Positions 17,042 through 25,121 of a DNA stretch of 64,000 nt are shown here, in pieces (within the stretch, counting starts at the first letter, position 1; the number at the start of each line of letters is the position of its first letter). The notes under the pieces are model-generated. The model was not told where the DNA came from and ran no database searches. It worked only from the letters and a program-made list of their open reading frames with translations. Source of the DNA: Kitasatospora aureofaciens (GTDB taxonomy: Bacteria > Actinomycetota > Actinomycetes > Streptomycetales > Streptomycetaceae); contig JODU01000011.1 in NCBI GenBank assembly GCA_000720845.1, positions 124,001-188,000 of the forward strand, in the 5' to 3' direction. The position numbers and the translations under genes are program-made.

Positions 17042-18007
17042 GTGCCGAAACTGTCCGTCGTCGTTCCCATGCACAATGTGGAATCCTTCGCCGAGAGCAC
17101 TCTGAGAAGTCTCGCCAACAACGCGGACCCGGACTTCGAATTCCTGCTCGTCGACGACTTCTCCACGGATTCCACGTCGTGGCAGATCGAACGCTGGGCG
17201 GACCGGCGCACCGACACCCGGGTGATCCGGCACGAGACGAACCGGGGCATAGCACAGGCCCGCAACAGCGGTATCGACGCGGCCCGGGGCGACTTCGTCA
17301 CCTTCCTCGACGGCGACGACTGGTACGGGCCGGGTTACCTCACCGAACTGGTGCGCGCCGTGGAGGAGCTGGGGTGCGACTTCGCCCGCACCGACCATGT
17401 GCAGGCCACCGGCACCGAGCGGGTGATCCGGCGGCCCCCGGCCCCCGCGCGCAACGTCGTGATGGACCCGCGCGACGGCATCGCGCCGCCGCACATGGAG
17501 ACGATGGTCGACTACCCCTTCGTCTGGGCGGGGATCTACCGGCGGCACCTCTTCGACGACGGCGGCATGCGTTTCGCGACCGAACTGCGCACCGCCGAGG
17601 ACCGGCTGTGGATCTGGCGCCTGCACCTGAAGGCCGCGACGTACGCGTCGGTGGGGCTGCACGGGGTGTTCTACCGGCGGGGCGTGGCCACCTCGCTCAC
17701 CCAGATAAAGGACTCCCGGCAGCTGGACTTCATCCCGGCCTACGACATGCTCCTGAAGGACCTGCTGGCCGACCCGGAGGCCGAGCGCTTCCTTCCCAAG
17801 GCCGTACGGACCTACTGCGCCATGATCGCCTTCCACCTCGGCAAGGTGGGCGAGTACGAGACCTCGGCGGCGCAGCGGCTCCGCCGGGAGGCGCGGGACG
17901 CGCTGCACCGCATGCCCCAGCACGTGCTGGAGGAGACCCTCCGGACCATCGACAGGACTCGCAGCAGGTTGCTCGGCCGCCTGCGTGACGGGCGGAAGGC
18001 TGCCTGA
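17042..18007 (+). CDS. Family 2 glycosyltransferase (second copy of duplicated pair)
   Basis: A 321-residue paralogue of the GT2 gene at 14525: PKLSVVVPMHNVESFAE, VDDFSTDST, LDGDDWYGPGYL and TAEDRLWIWRLHLKA are in the same order, and FYRRGVATSLTQIKDSRQLDFI matches almost residue for residue. The GTG start is preceded by a GAGAGG sequence at about 8 bases. A separate promoter is likely: TAGCCT at 16965-16970 in the 190-base gap after the first pair. Three bases separate its stop from the second polysialyltransferase-like gene. Confidence 0.9.
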   Translation: MPKLSVVVPMHNVESFAESTLRSLANNADPDFEFLLVDDFSTDSTSWQIERWADRRTDTRVIRHETNRGIAQARNSGIDAARGDFVTFLDGDDWYGPGYLTELVRAVEELGCDFARTDHVQATGTERVIRRPPAPARNVVMDPRDGIAPPHMETMVDYPFVWAGIYRRHLFDDGGMRFATELRTAEDRLWIWRLHLKAATYASVGLHGVFYRRGVATSLTQIKDSRQLDFIPAYDMLLKDLLADPEAERFLPKAVRTYCAMIAFHLGKVGEYETSAAQRLRREARDALHRMPQHVLEETLRTIDRTRSRLLGRLRDGRKAA

Positions 18008-18010
18008 TCC

Positions 18011-19366
18011 ATGCCCCACAAGACCCAGATCTTCCAGGTCTCCACCCTCTACGGAGCGGCCACCCTCGCGGCGGCGCTCGACGCGGGGCTGTTCGGGCCG
18101 CGCGAGGAGGCCCGGCGCGTCCTGCTGGTGTCCAACAACGCGGCGATACCGGAGACCGCCCTGCGCCTGGACGAGATGCACGGGTACGAGCGAATATCCG
18201 GCCGGTTCGACTCCGTGGTCAGCTGGAACGAGGCGATCCGTCCGCACCACCCCAGCGCCTGGGGCCCGCGGGGCAACGACGTGACCCTGTGGCAGAAGGC
18301 GTTCCGGCTCGCCTGGGGCATCGGCGAGCGGGACCTGATCGAGCTGGCCGTCGAGTCGATCCAGGTCAACCCGGCCCGCGCGCTGGCCGCGATCTTCTCC
18401 GAGGCGAGCCTCCACGTGTACGCCGACGGCCTGATGAGCTACGGGCCCACCCGCGAGAAGCTGCCGCTGACCCTCGCGCGCCGCATCCGCCGCCTGCTCC
18501 ACCTCGACCTGATCCCGGGCCTGAGGCCGATGCTGCTCTCGGAGTTCGGCGTCGAGCCCGAGGTCGTCCCCGACGCGGCGTTCCGCGCGGTGCTCGACGA
18601 GATCTCCCGGGAAGCGGCCCACGGCCCCGAACTGGCGCCCGTGGTACGGGAGAAGCCGACGGCCGTGCTGCTCGGCCAGTACCTGGCGGCGATCAACGTC
18701 CTGACCGCGCGGGAGGAGGAGGACCTCCACGTGCGCATGCTGGCCGGGGCCGCGCGGGCCGGACACCGCTCCGTGGTCTTCAAGCCCCACCCGACGGCGC
18801 CCGCCGGCTACACGGCGGCCCTGAGCAAGGCGGCGGCGGACGCGGGCGTGCGGCTCACCGTGCTGGACGCGCCCCTGCTGGCCGAGACGCTGTACGACCA
18901 CTGCGCCCCCGAACTCGTCGTCGGCTGCTTCTCGACGGCGATGGTGACCGCCTCGGCCTACTACGAGGTGCCCGTCGCCCGGGTCGGGACGGCGCTGGTG
19001 ATGGAGCGGCTCACGCCGTACCCGAACAGCAACCGGGTGCCGCTGGCGGTGGTGGACCACCTGGTGCCCGACCTGGAGGGCCCCGGTGACCCGGCACTCG
19101 TGGGCGCGGCGCCCGCGTCCCTGTCGCCGCTGGTCCGGGCGGTCGGCTTCTGTATGCAGCCCAAGACGTACCCGGAGCTGCGCAGGCCGACGGAGGAGTG
19201 GCTGCGCGGCCATCTCTCCGCCACCCCCGGCTACTACTTCCCGGAGCTGCGGCTGACCGAGCTGGGCCTGCCCGGCAGCCGTCCGCAGCTGCGCGCGAAG
19301 CTCCAGGTGCGGCGGGCCAGGCGCGTGGTGCGCAGGGCGGTGCGGCGCGGCACCGGGGGGAAGTGA
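18011..19366 (+). CDS. Polysialyltransferase-family glycosyltransferase (second copy)
   Basis: A 451-residue paralogue of the gene at 15517, with shared QIFQVSTLYGAATLAAALD, VLLVSNNAAIPET, VYADGLMSYGPTR, KPHPTAPAGY and VVGCFSTAMVTAS blocks and a basic RRARRVVRRAVRR tail. A distinct copy could add the same sugar in another linkage or to another acceptor, or it could be redundant. It ends the plus-strand half of the polymer cluster, immediately before a perfect bidirectional terminator. Confidence 0.82.
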   Translation: MPHKTQIFQVSTLYGAATLAAALDAGLFGPREEARRVLLVSNNAAIPETALRLDEMHGYERISGRFDSVVSWNEAIRPHHPSAWGPRGNDVTLWQKAFRLAWGIGERDLIELAVESIQVNPARALAAIFSEASLHVYADGLMSYGPTREKLPLTLARRIRRLLHLDLIPGLRPMLLSEFGVEPEVVPDAAFRAVLDEISREAAHGPELAPVVREKPTAVLLGQYLAAINVLTAREEEDLHVRMLAGAARAGHRSVVFKPHPTAPAGYTAALSKAAADAGVRLTVLDAPLLAETLYDHCAPELVVGCFSTAMVTASAYYEVPVARVGTALVMERLTPYPNSNRVPLAVVDHLVPDLEGPGDPALVGAAPASLSPLVRAVGFCMQPKTYPELRRPTEEWLRGHLSATPGYYFPELRLTELGLPGSRPQLRAKLQVRRARRVVRRAVRRGTGGK

Positions 19367-19377
19367 GCGGGCGGCAC

Positions 19378-19430
19378 CGCGAGGACGCCGGAGCCCCCGC
19401 CCGTGCGGCGGGGGCTCCGGCGTCCTCGCG
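19378..19430. terminator. Perfect 24-bp stem bidirectional terminator
   Basis: Arms at 19378-19401 and 19407-19430 are perfect complements around the pentaloop CGTGC. The hairpin sits between the convergent glycosyltransferase (ends 19366) and acyltransferase (ends 19437) genes, so it can stop transcription from both sides. Confidence 0.85.
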
Positions 19431-19436
19431 CCCGGC

Positions 19437-20543
19437 TCAGCCCAGCCAGCGGCCGAGCCGCAGCCGCGTCCACAGCAGGGCGGCGGCGAACGACAGCAGG
19501 ACCGTGACGGCCGTCAGACCGGCGAGCGCTCCCGCGGCGCCCGCCCAGCCCGCGTCCTCGGACACCAGCCGCGGGGCGAGCACCTCCAGGAACAGCAGGT
19601 GGACCAGGTAGGCGCCGAAGGAGGCCCCGGCGAGCCTGCCGAGGAGCGGCCGGAACCGCTCGGGCACCCTGATCCGGTCGAGCGCCATGAGCAGGGTCCC
19701 GGCGAGCAGCGCCACCACCACGGAGGCGTACGGGCTCGGGAAGTGCACCCGGTGTTCGTAGACGGCGACCGCGGCCCACGCGCACAGCCCGCCGGCCAGC
19801 CACAGCAGGCGCCGGCGCCGGCCCGCGACCGCGGACCCGGGCAGCGACAGCAGGACGGCCCCGGCGACGGCGTACGCGATCTGGTAGACGCCGAACTGCC
19901 AGGCGAAGGGGGGCACGCGCACGTCGAGGAGGCGCCCGAGGTCGCCGAGGAGCGTCGGGGCGAGCGCGAGGCCGAGCAGCGCGGCGCCCGCGCCCCAGGG
20001 CCGCTTGCCGTTCCTGACCAGCACGGCCACCGACAGCAGCAGGATCACCGGGACGTAGGCGTACAGGTACCAGAGGTGGAAGGCGGGCCGCACGGAGGCG
20101 AACACCGCGTCCCGGGCGAGCTGCCGGGTGGGTTCGGTGTTGGCGTCCCGGACCCGGTCCCACAGCAGGTAGAGGGCGGTCCACACGGCGAGCGGCACGA
20201 CGATGCGGGTCAGCCGTCTGCGGACCTGCCGGCCGTCGCGGGGCGGGGCCCCGCTGAGGACGACCCAGCCGGCGATCGCGAAGAACAGCGGCACGGCGCA
20301 GCGGCTCAGCGCGTCCCCGGTGAGCGCGGTCCAGTAGACGGGCCCGCCCTGCGCGGGGTCGCGGTCGACGGCCTTCATCAGTTCGCCGGCGGCGTGGCAG
20401 ACGATGACCCCGACCGAGGCCAGGACCCGGACGAGGTCGACGTCGTACCGGTGCTCCCCGCGGGGGCGCGTCGCCCGCTCCCGGGCCGCGACGGGGGCGG
20501 CGGGGCGGACCGGCTCGGCACAGGTCAGGGGTTCGGCGGCGAT
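19437..20543 (-). CDS. Acyltransferase-3 family membrane acyltransferase
   Basis: About ten transmembrane helices of an OafA-type O-acyltransferase that would acetylate or acylate surface sugars. The family needs its first helix, and RYDVDLVRVLASVGVIVCH with the conserved His is found upstream of the only in-frame ATG (20378). Starting there would remove it. The frame closes at a TGA just above 20543, with no ATG, GTG or TTG between. An ATC at 20543 has GGGAG 9 bases upstream and is proposed as an AUC start, giving 368 residues; a CTG at 20528 is less well placed. The neighbouring polymer cluster suggests the substrate. Confidence 0.8.
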   Translation of the reverse strand: MAAEPLTCAEPVRPAAPVAARERATRPRGEHRYDVDLVRVLASVGVIVCHAAGELMKAVDRDPAQGGPVYWTALTGDALSRCAVPLFFAIAGWVVLSGAPPRDGRQVRRRLTRIVVPLAVWTALYLLWDRVRDANTEPTRQLARDAVFASVRPAFHLWYLYAYVPVILLLSVAVLVRNGKRPWGAGAALLGLALAPTLLGDLGRLLDVRVPPFAWQFGVYQIAYAVAGAVLLSLPGSAVAGRRRRLLWLAGGLCAWAAVAVYEHRVHFPSPYASVVVALLAGTLLMALDRIRVPERFRPLLGRLAGASFGAYLVHLLFLEVLAPRLVSEDAGWAGAAGALAGLTAVTVLLSFAAALLWTRLRLGRWLG

Positions 20544-20881
20544 GGGTGGTCACTCCCGGGTCGGACGCGCGGGCCCGGCGCTGGTGGCCGGGCCGGTGGA
20601 TCGGCATGCGGCGCCGCGCGGCGCACGTCGGTGCAGGCTATGAGAGGGCCCTGAGCGCCGGAAAGCGCCGCCGGATGAACATCGGCGACATGCGCGTGAC
20701 CCCCCGGTGAACACCGGGAGCCGCCATGGTCCGGCCATCGGGCGTTCCGCGAAAGTTCGCCCCATGGTCCCGTCCGGGAGCTGCTTTTCGGGCGCGGGAC
20801 CTCCCTAGTCTGGCCTCACCCACCCCACTGGCGTTCCACGTACCGACGTTCACTTCCGTGACGGATAGAGGTCGTTGACCC
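20544..20881 (+). promoter_or_regulatory. Intergenic region with promoter for methyltransferase genes
   Basis: No convincing gene is seen in these 338 bases. A TAGTCT hexamer at 20806-20811 is a plausible -10 element for the downstream methyltransferase, whose AGAGG ribosome-binding site follows at about 20868. The minus-strand leader of the acyltransferase is also here. Confidence 0.45.
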
Positions 20882-21793
20882 ATGAACAGCCGTACCCTGC
20901 TCCGCAGTTCCGCCGGCCGGCGTCTGCTGCGTCCCGTCGCCGATCTCATCGACCAGCGCATCGAGCGGCGGATCCGCGCCGCGGAGGCCCGCAGACCTCC
21001 GGTGCCCGACCCCGAGGTGACCGAGAAGCAGCGGCTCACCTTCGAGCTGCTGGTCGGACCGTCCGGGCGCGGCATCTCCCGGACGGTGGCCAAGGGTTCC
21101 CTGGAGCGGCTGCACCGCGAGGTCGCGGCCCTGGCCGGGGACCGGGGCGCGGCCGAGCGCAACGTGGCCACCGCCTACCGTCTCCTGATCGCGCTGGAGT
21201 CGCTGGGCGTGGGCCGGGTCGCGGGCGGCACCATGAACATCTGCGGCAAGCTCGCCTCGATCCCGCTGCTCGGCCCGCCGAACGACGAGGTCCTGGAGAT
21301 AGGCACGCTGTACGGCATGTTCTCCGCCGGTCTCGTGCGGATGCTGGAGCGCGACGGTCGCAGCCCGGCCCTGACCATCGTGGACCCCTTCGCCGGTGTG
21401 CAGCTCCAGCCCGGCACCACCGTCCGCCCCGACCCGACGGGCACGCCGGTGGACGAGCACGCGGTGCGCACCAACCTCGCCCTGGCCGGTCCGGCCGGCG
21501 CGGCGGCCCGCGTCCGGCAGGGGTTCTCCGAGGACCCCGCCACCCGTGCGGCCGTCTCCGACCGCTCCTACGGCGTGATCGTCGTCGACGGCGACCACTC
21601 GGCGAAGGGGGTGCGCCAGGACCTCCAGTGGGCCGAGGAGATCGCCGCGCCCGGCGCGATCGTCGTCCTGGACGACTTCGGCGACCCCAGCTGGCCGGGC
21701 ATCGAGGAGGCCCTCGACGCGCACCTGAAGGAGGACACCCGCTTCACCTTCCTCGGGAAGGCCGCTCACTCCGCCTTCCTGCGGGCGTCCTGA
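20882..21793 (+). CDS. Class I SAM-dependent methyltransferase (Methyltransf_24-like)
   Basis: A 303-residue protein. A basic, helical N-terminus of about 100 residues precedes a Rossmann-type methyltransferase domain with VLEIGTLYGMFSAGLVRML (motif I, about residue 137), TIVDPFAG and GVIVVDGDHSAKGVRQDLQWAEE, ending with IVVLDDFGDPSWPGIEEAL. The DGDH plus DDF pattern is typical of the CmcI/Methyltransf_24 group that methylates sugars or small molecules. It adjoins the glycopolymer genes, so O-methylation of polymer sugars is plausible but unproven. The next gene is a more distant methyltransferase of the same broad group. Confidence 0.85.
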   Translation: MNSRTLLRSSAGRRLLRPVADLIDQRIERRIRAAEARRPPVPDPEVTEKQRLTFELLVGPSGRGISRTVAKGSLERLHREVAALAGDRGAAERNVATAYRLLIALESLGVGRVAGGTMNICGKLASIPLLGPPNDEVLEIGTLYGMFSAGLVRMLERDGRSPALTIVDPFAGVQLQPGTTVRPDPTGTPVDEHAVRTNLALAGPAGAAARVRQGFSEDPATRAAVSDRSYGVIVVDGDHSAKGVRQDLQWAEEIAAPGAIVVLDDFGDPSWPGIEEALDAHLKEDTRFTFLGKAAHSAFLRAS

Positions 21794-21905
21794 GCGGGCT
21801 GCGCACGGTGCCGGAACGGACACATTGAGCGATACGTGCGATTTTCTGACCGTCGGATCGCGCGTGCCGACCTCCTTTCCGGTGCCGAGGGGGCATCCTC
21901 GCCTC

Positions 21906-22919
21906 ATGGCCACTGCGCAAGAGACGCACGAGTACCCCGGTGAGCTGAACGACGTCCCGGGCTGGTTCTGGCCGCTCGACCAGGTGCTGTTCTCCTGGTT
22001 CCTGGAGCGGCAGGAGCGGCTGGGCACCCGCGGCGACCTGCTGGAACTGGGCGCCTACCTGGGCAAGAGCGCGATCCTGCTCGGGCACCGGCTGCGGGAC
22101 GGCGAGACGCTCACCGTCTGCGACCTGTTCGGGGCCGAACCCCCGGACGCGGCGAACCGGGCGGAGGCGGCGAAGTCGTACTCCTCGCTCACCCGCCAGG
22201 CCTTCGAACGGAACTACCTGTCCTTCCACGACACCCTGCCGACGATCATCCAGGCGCCCAGTTCCGCGGTCGCCGACGAGGTCGCGCCGGGCAGTTGCCG
22301 CTTCGTCCACGTCGACGCCTCGCATCTGTACGAGCACGTCGAGGGCGACATCGGCGCGGCCAGGGAACTGCTGGGGGCCGACGGCATCGTCGTCCTGGAC
22401 GACTTCCGCAGCGAGCACACCCCGGGCGTCGCCGTCGCGGCATGGGAGGCGGTGCTCAACCGGGGGCTGCGCCCGGTCTGCCTGAGCAGCCAGAAGCTGT
22501 ACGGCACCTGGGGCGACCCGGAGCCGGTGCAGGAGGAGCTGCTGGCGGCGCTGCGCGGGCGCGACGACATCGCCGTGACCGTGGAGCGGGCGGCCGGGCA
22601 CCGGCTGGTGCGCACCCGCGCCAGGGGCAAGCGGCTGCGGCCGCCCTCGCTGCCCTCCTCGCGGCACCCGGTGCCGGCACCGGTCCCGGCTCCCGAGACC
22701 GGCCGAACGGACGCCGTGCCGGTGCCCGGGCGGACCCCGCAGGCGCGTCCGGCGGCGCGGGCGGCCCGGACGGCCCGGCCGTCGACCGGGCGGGACCGCA
22801 CCCGTCGGCTCGCCCTGGACCTGCTGCCGCCGCTCGTCACCCGTGCGGTGCGCCGGTACCGCGCGGCGCAGCGGGCGAAGGCGGGCAGGGCCGCCGGGAC
22901 GGCTCAGCCGAGGCCGTAG
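21906..22919 (+). CDS. Class I SAM-dependent methyltransferase with Pro/Arg-rich tail
   Basis: A 337-residue protein. Residues 1-235 form a methyltransferase domain (LLELGAYLGKSAILLGHRL, then VTVCDLFGAE-like text, FVHVDASHLYEHVEGDIGAARELL and GIVVLDDFRSEHTPGVAVA). The remaining 100 residues are Pro/Arg/Ala-rich and basic, probably unstructured. The ATG at 21906 is favoured because the first conserved residues follow it; a TTG 27 codons upstream is possible. Its last 16 bases overlap the convergent TetR gene. A role in modifying the surface polymer is inferred from position only. Confidence 0.83.
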   Translation: MATAQETHEYPGELNDVPGWFWPLDQVLFSWFLERQERLGTRGDLLELGAYLGKSAILLGHRLRDGETLTVCDLFGAEPPDAANRAEAAKSYSSLTRQAFERNYLSFHDTLPTIIQAPSSAVADEVAPGSCRFVHVDASHLYEHVEGDIGAARELLGADGIVVLDDFRSEHTPGVAVAAWEAVLNRGLRPVCLSSQKLYGTWGDPEPVQEELLAALRGRDDIAVTVERAAGHRLVRTRARGKRLRPPSLPSSRHPVPAPVPAPETGRTDAVPVPGRTPQARPAARAARTARPSTGRDRTRRLALDLLPPLVTRAVRRYRAAQRAKAGRAAGTAQPRP

Positions 22920-23554
22920 GAGGCCGCGACGCCCTCGATCACCAGGGCGAGCGACTCCTCGTAGTGCCGGTCGTAGTCCGTGAAGATCTCCGCGCCCGCC
23001 GCGGCCGTCAGGGGGTAGTCGGCCAGCAGGCGGGCGCGTTCGTCCACGTCGAAGCCCTCCCGGCGCTCGCCGGGCAGCGGCTCGACGCCCTGTTCCTCGG
23101 TGACGAAGCCGAGGGTGAACATGTACGTCGTCGTGGTCGCCCGCACGGCCTGCGCGAGGGTGAACCCGGTGGCGGTGAACAGCCGCAGGGTGCCCTCCAT
23201 GTACTCCGCGTGCACCGCGCCCGTGAAGCGTGAACCGCTGAACACCTTGGCGCCGTCGCGGTAGGCGAGCAGGGCGGCGCGCAGGCCGCGGTTGGCCTTG
23301 AGCAGCCGCTCCCGCCAGGTGTCGGCCGGGTCGAGGGGCGTGTCGGCCACCATCCGCCGGTACATCTCGGTGGCCATCTCGTCGAGCAGGGCCTGCTTGT
23401 CCTTGAAGTGCCAGTACAGGGCGGGCGCCTTGACGTCCAGCTCCCGCGCGATGGTGCGCAGGGTCAGGCCGTCCAGGCCGACCTCGTTCAGCAGCTTCAG
23501 CGCCGTGTCCGCGACCCGTCGGCGGTCGAGGGGGGCGCGTCGTTCCGTACTCAC
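22904..23554 (-). CDS. TetR-family repressor with TetR-type C-terminal domain
   Basis: A 216-residue regulator. The helix-turn-helix lies at about residues 28-55 (LTLRTIARELDVKAPALYWHFKDKQAL), and the ligand domain resembles the tetracycline-repressor C-terminus. It is divergent from a flavin monooxygenase, with two near-identical 15-base palindromes between them, the classical layout of a repressor controlling itself and a drug-modifying or aromatic-hydroxylating enzyme. The inducer is unknown. Its 3' end overlaps the convergent methyltransferase by 16 bases. Confidence 0.93.
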   Translation of the reverse strand: MSTERRAPLDRRRVADTALKLLNEVGLDGLTLRTIARELDVKAPALYWHFKDKQALLDEMATEMYRRMVADTPLDPADTWRERLLKANRGLRAALLAYRDGAKVFSGSRFTGAVHAEYMEGTLRLFTATGFTLAQAVRATTTTYMFTLGFVTEEQGVEPLPGERREGFDVDERARLLADYPLTAAAGAEIFTDYDRHYEESLALVIEGVAASYGLG

Positions 23555-23563
23555 GCTTGACAG

Positions 23564-23578
23564 CTTAACGGCGTTAAG
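23564..23578. promoter_or_regulatory. TetR operator O1 (CTTAACGGCGTTAAG)
   Basis: A 15-base palindrome with one central base, 10 bases upstream of the repressor start. It is identical to O2 except for the centre. Confidence 0.8.
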
Positions 23579-23601
23579 TCCATTCTCGAACCCACACGGG
23601 A

Positions 23602-23616
23602 CTTAACGTCGTTAAG
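23602..23616. promoter_or_regulatory. TetR operator O2 (CTTAACGTCGTTAAG)
   Basis: The second copy abuts the monooxygenase ribosome-binding site (GGAGAG). Centre-to-centre spacing to O1 is 38 bases, so both divergent promoters would be occluded. Confidence 0.8.
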
Positions 23617-23626
23617 GAGAGTTGCC

Positions 23627-25063
23627 ATGAATGTCATGGATACGCATGTCCTGGACACGGACGTGCTGATCGTCGGCGCCGGCCCCACCGGCCTCACCCT
23701 CGGTGTCGACCTGGCCCGGCGCGGGGTGGACGCGCTGGTCCTGGAGGGCGCCGGGGAGCTGTTCCCGGGCTCCCGGGGCAAGGGCTTCCAGCCCCGCACC
23801 ATGGAGGTCTTCGACGACCTCGGCGTCGTCGACGCGATCCGCGCCGTGGGCGGCGGCTACCCGATCGGCATGATCTGGCGGAACGGCGAGCGGGTCGGCG
23901 AGCACCACATGTTCGACCCCGCCGAGCCGAGCGAGGACTCGCCGTACAACGAGTCGTGGATGGTGCCGCAGTGGCGCACGCAGGAGATCCTGGCCGCGCG
24001 GCTCGCGGAACTGGGCGGCCAGGTCGCCTTCCGCCACGAGGTCGTCGGTGTCACGCAGGACGAGGACGGCGTCACCGCGCACCTCTCCTCGGGCGGGACG
24101 GTGCGCGCCCGCTACCTGGTCGCGGCGGACGGTGGCCGGTCGGCGGTGCGCCGCGCACTGGGCATCGGCATGACCGGCGAGACCGTCGACCCGAGCCCGA
24201 CACTGGTGGCGGACGTACGGATCAGCGGCCTGGACCGCGACAACTGGCACGTCTTCCCGCCGGGCGACGGCGTCGACCTCCTGGCCATCTGCCCGCTGGC
24301 CGGCACCGAGGACTTCCAGGTGATGGCGCGGTTCCCGGAGGGCGCGGCCGTGGACACCTCCGCGGACGGCGTCCGCAAGGTCGTCGCCGAGCGCTCGCAC
24401 ATCGCCGCCGAGGACGTGACCGAGGTCCGCTGGGTCTCCGACTTCCGGCCGCGGGCGGCCCTGGCCGACCGTTTCCGCTCGGGCCGGGTCTTCATCGCCG
24501 GCGACGCGGCGCACGTGCACTCCCCCGCGGGCGGCCAGGGGCTGAACACCAGCGTCCAGGACGCCTACAACCTGGGCTGGAAGCTGGGCGCGGTGCTGAA
24601 GGGCGAGGCCCCGGCCGCTCTCCTGGACAGCTACGAGGAGGAGCGGCGCCCGATCGCCGCCCGGATGCTCGACCTGTCGACCGCCGTCCACCGCGGCGAG
24701 GTGCGGCGCGGCGGTGCGACCCGGCAGCTGGGGATCGGGTACCGGGAGTCGTCGCTGACGGAGGAGACGCGGGGCGCCGTGGGCGAGGACGCGATACGGG
24801 CCGGGGACCGCGCGCCCGACGGCCGGGTGGACGGCGTACGGCTCTTCGACGCCTTCCGGGGACCGCACTGGACGCTGCTGGCGCTGGGCGCCGGCCTGCC
24901 CGACGGTGTGGTGGGGCCGGCGGTACCGGTGGTACGCGGGGGTGCGCACGGGGCGTACGGGGCGGGGCTGTTCCTCGTACGGCCGGACGGTTACGTGGGG
25001 TGGGCCGGGGACACGCCGGAAGGACTGGGCGGGTACCTGGGCCGGTTCGGGCTGGCGGGCTGA
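23627..25063 (+). CDS. FAD-dependent aromatic-type monooxygenase
   Basis: Group A flavoprotein monooxygenase of 478 residues, cytosolic, using FAD and NAD(P)H to hydroxylate an aromatic or polyketide-like substrate. GAGPTGLTLG (dinucleotide-binding GXGXXG) lies at about residues 17-26, the mid-domain AADGGRSAVRR is the DG motif, and GDAAHVHSPAGGQGLN is the GD/FAD-binding motif. It resembles rifampicin monooxygenase-like enzymes and PheA/TfdB hydroxylases; the substrate cannot be named. The ATG at 23627 has GGAGAG upstream. Expression is probably repressed by the divergent TetR through the two palindromes. Confidence 0.9.
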   Translation: MNVMDTHVLDTDVLIVGAGPTGLTLGVDLARRGVDALVLEGAGELFPGSRGKGFQPRTMEVFDDLGVVDAIRAVGGGYPIGMIWRNGERVGEHHMFDPAEPSEDSPYNESWMVPQWRTQEILAARLAELGGQVAFRHEVVGVTQDEDGVTAHLSSGGTVRARYLVAADGGRSAVRRALGIGMTGETVDPSPTLVADVRISGLDRDNWHVFPPGDGVDLLAICPLAGTEDFQVMARFPEGAAVDTSADGVRKVVAERSHIAAEDVTEVRWVSDFRPRAALADRFRSGRVFIAGDAAHVHSPAGGQGLNTSVQDAYNLGWKLGAVLKGEAPAALLDSYEEERRPIAARMLDLSTAVHRGEVRRGGATRQLGIGYRESSLTEETRGAVGEDAIRAGDRAPDGRVDGVRLFDAFRGPHWTLLALGAGLPDGVVGPAVPVVRGGAHGAYGAGLFLVRPDGYVGWAGDTPEGLGGYLGRFGLAG

Positions 25064-25121
25064 GCGCCCGAAACCGGCCCCGACAGTCGTCGCCGTCGAG
25101 GAGGGCCCGGCTCAGCGGCGC

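Noticed and set aside
16964..19213. 749-codon minus-strand frame across the second glycosyltransferase pair
   Set aside because: Runs antisense to two genes with clear family motifs; composition is typical of a high-GC shadow frame.
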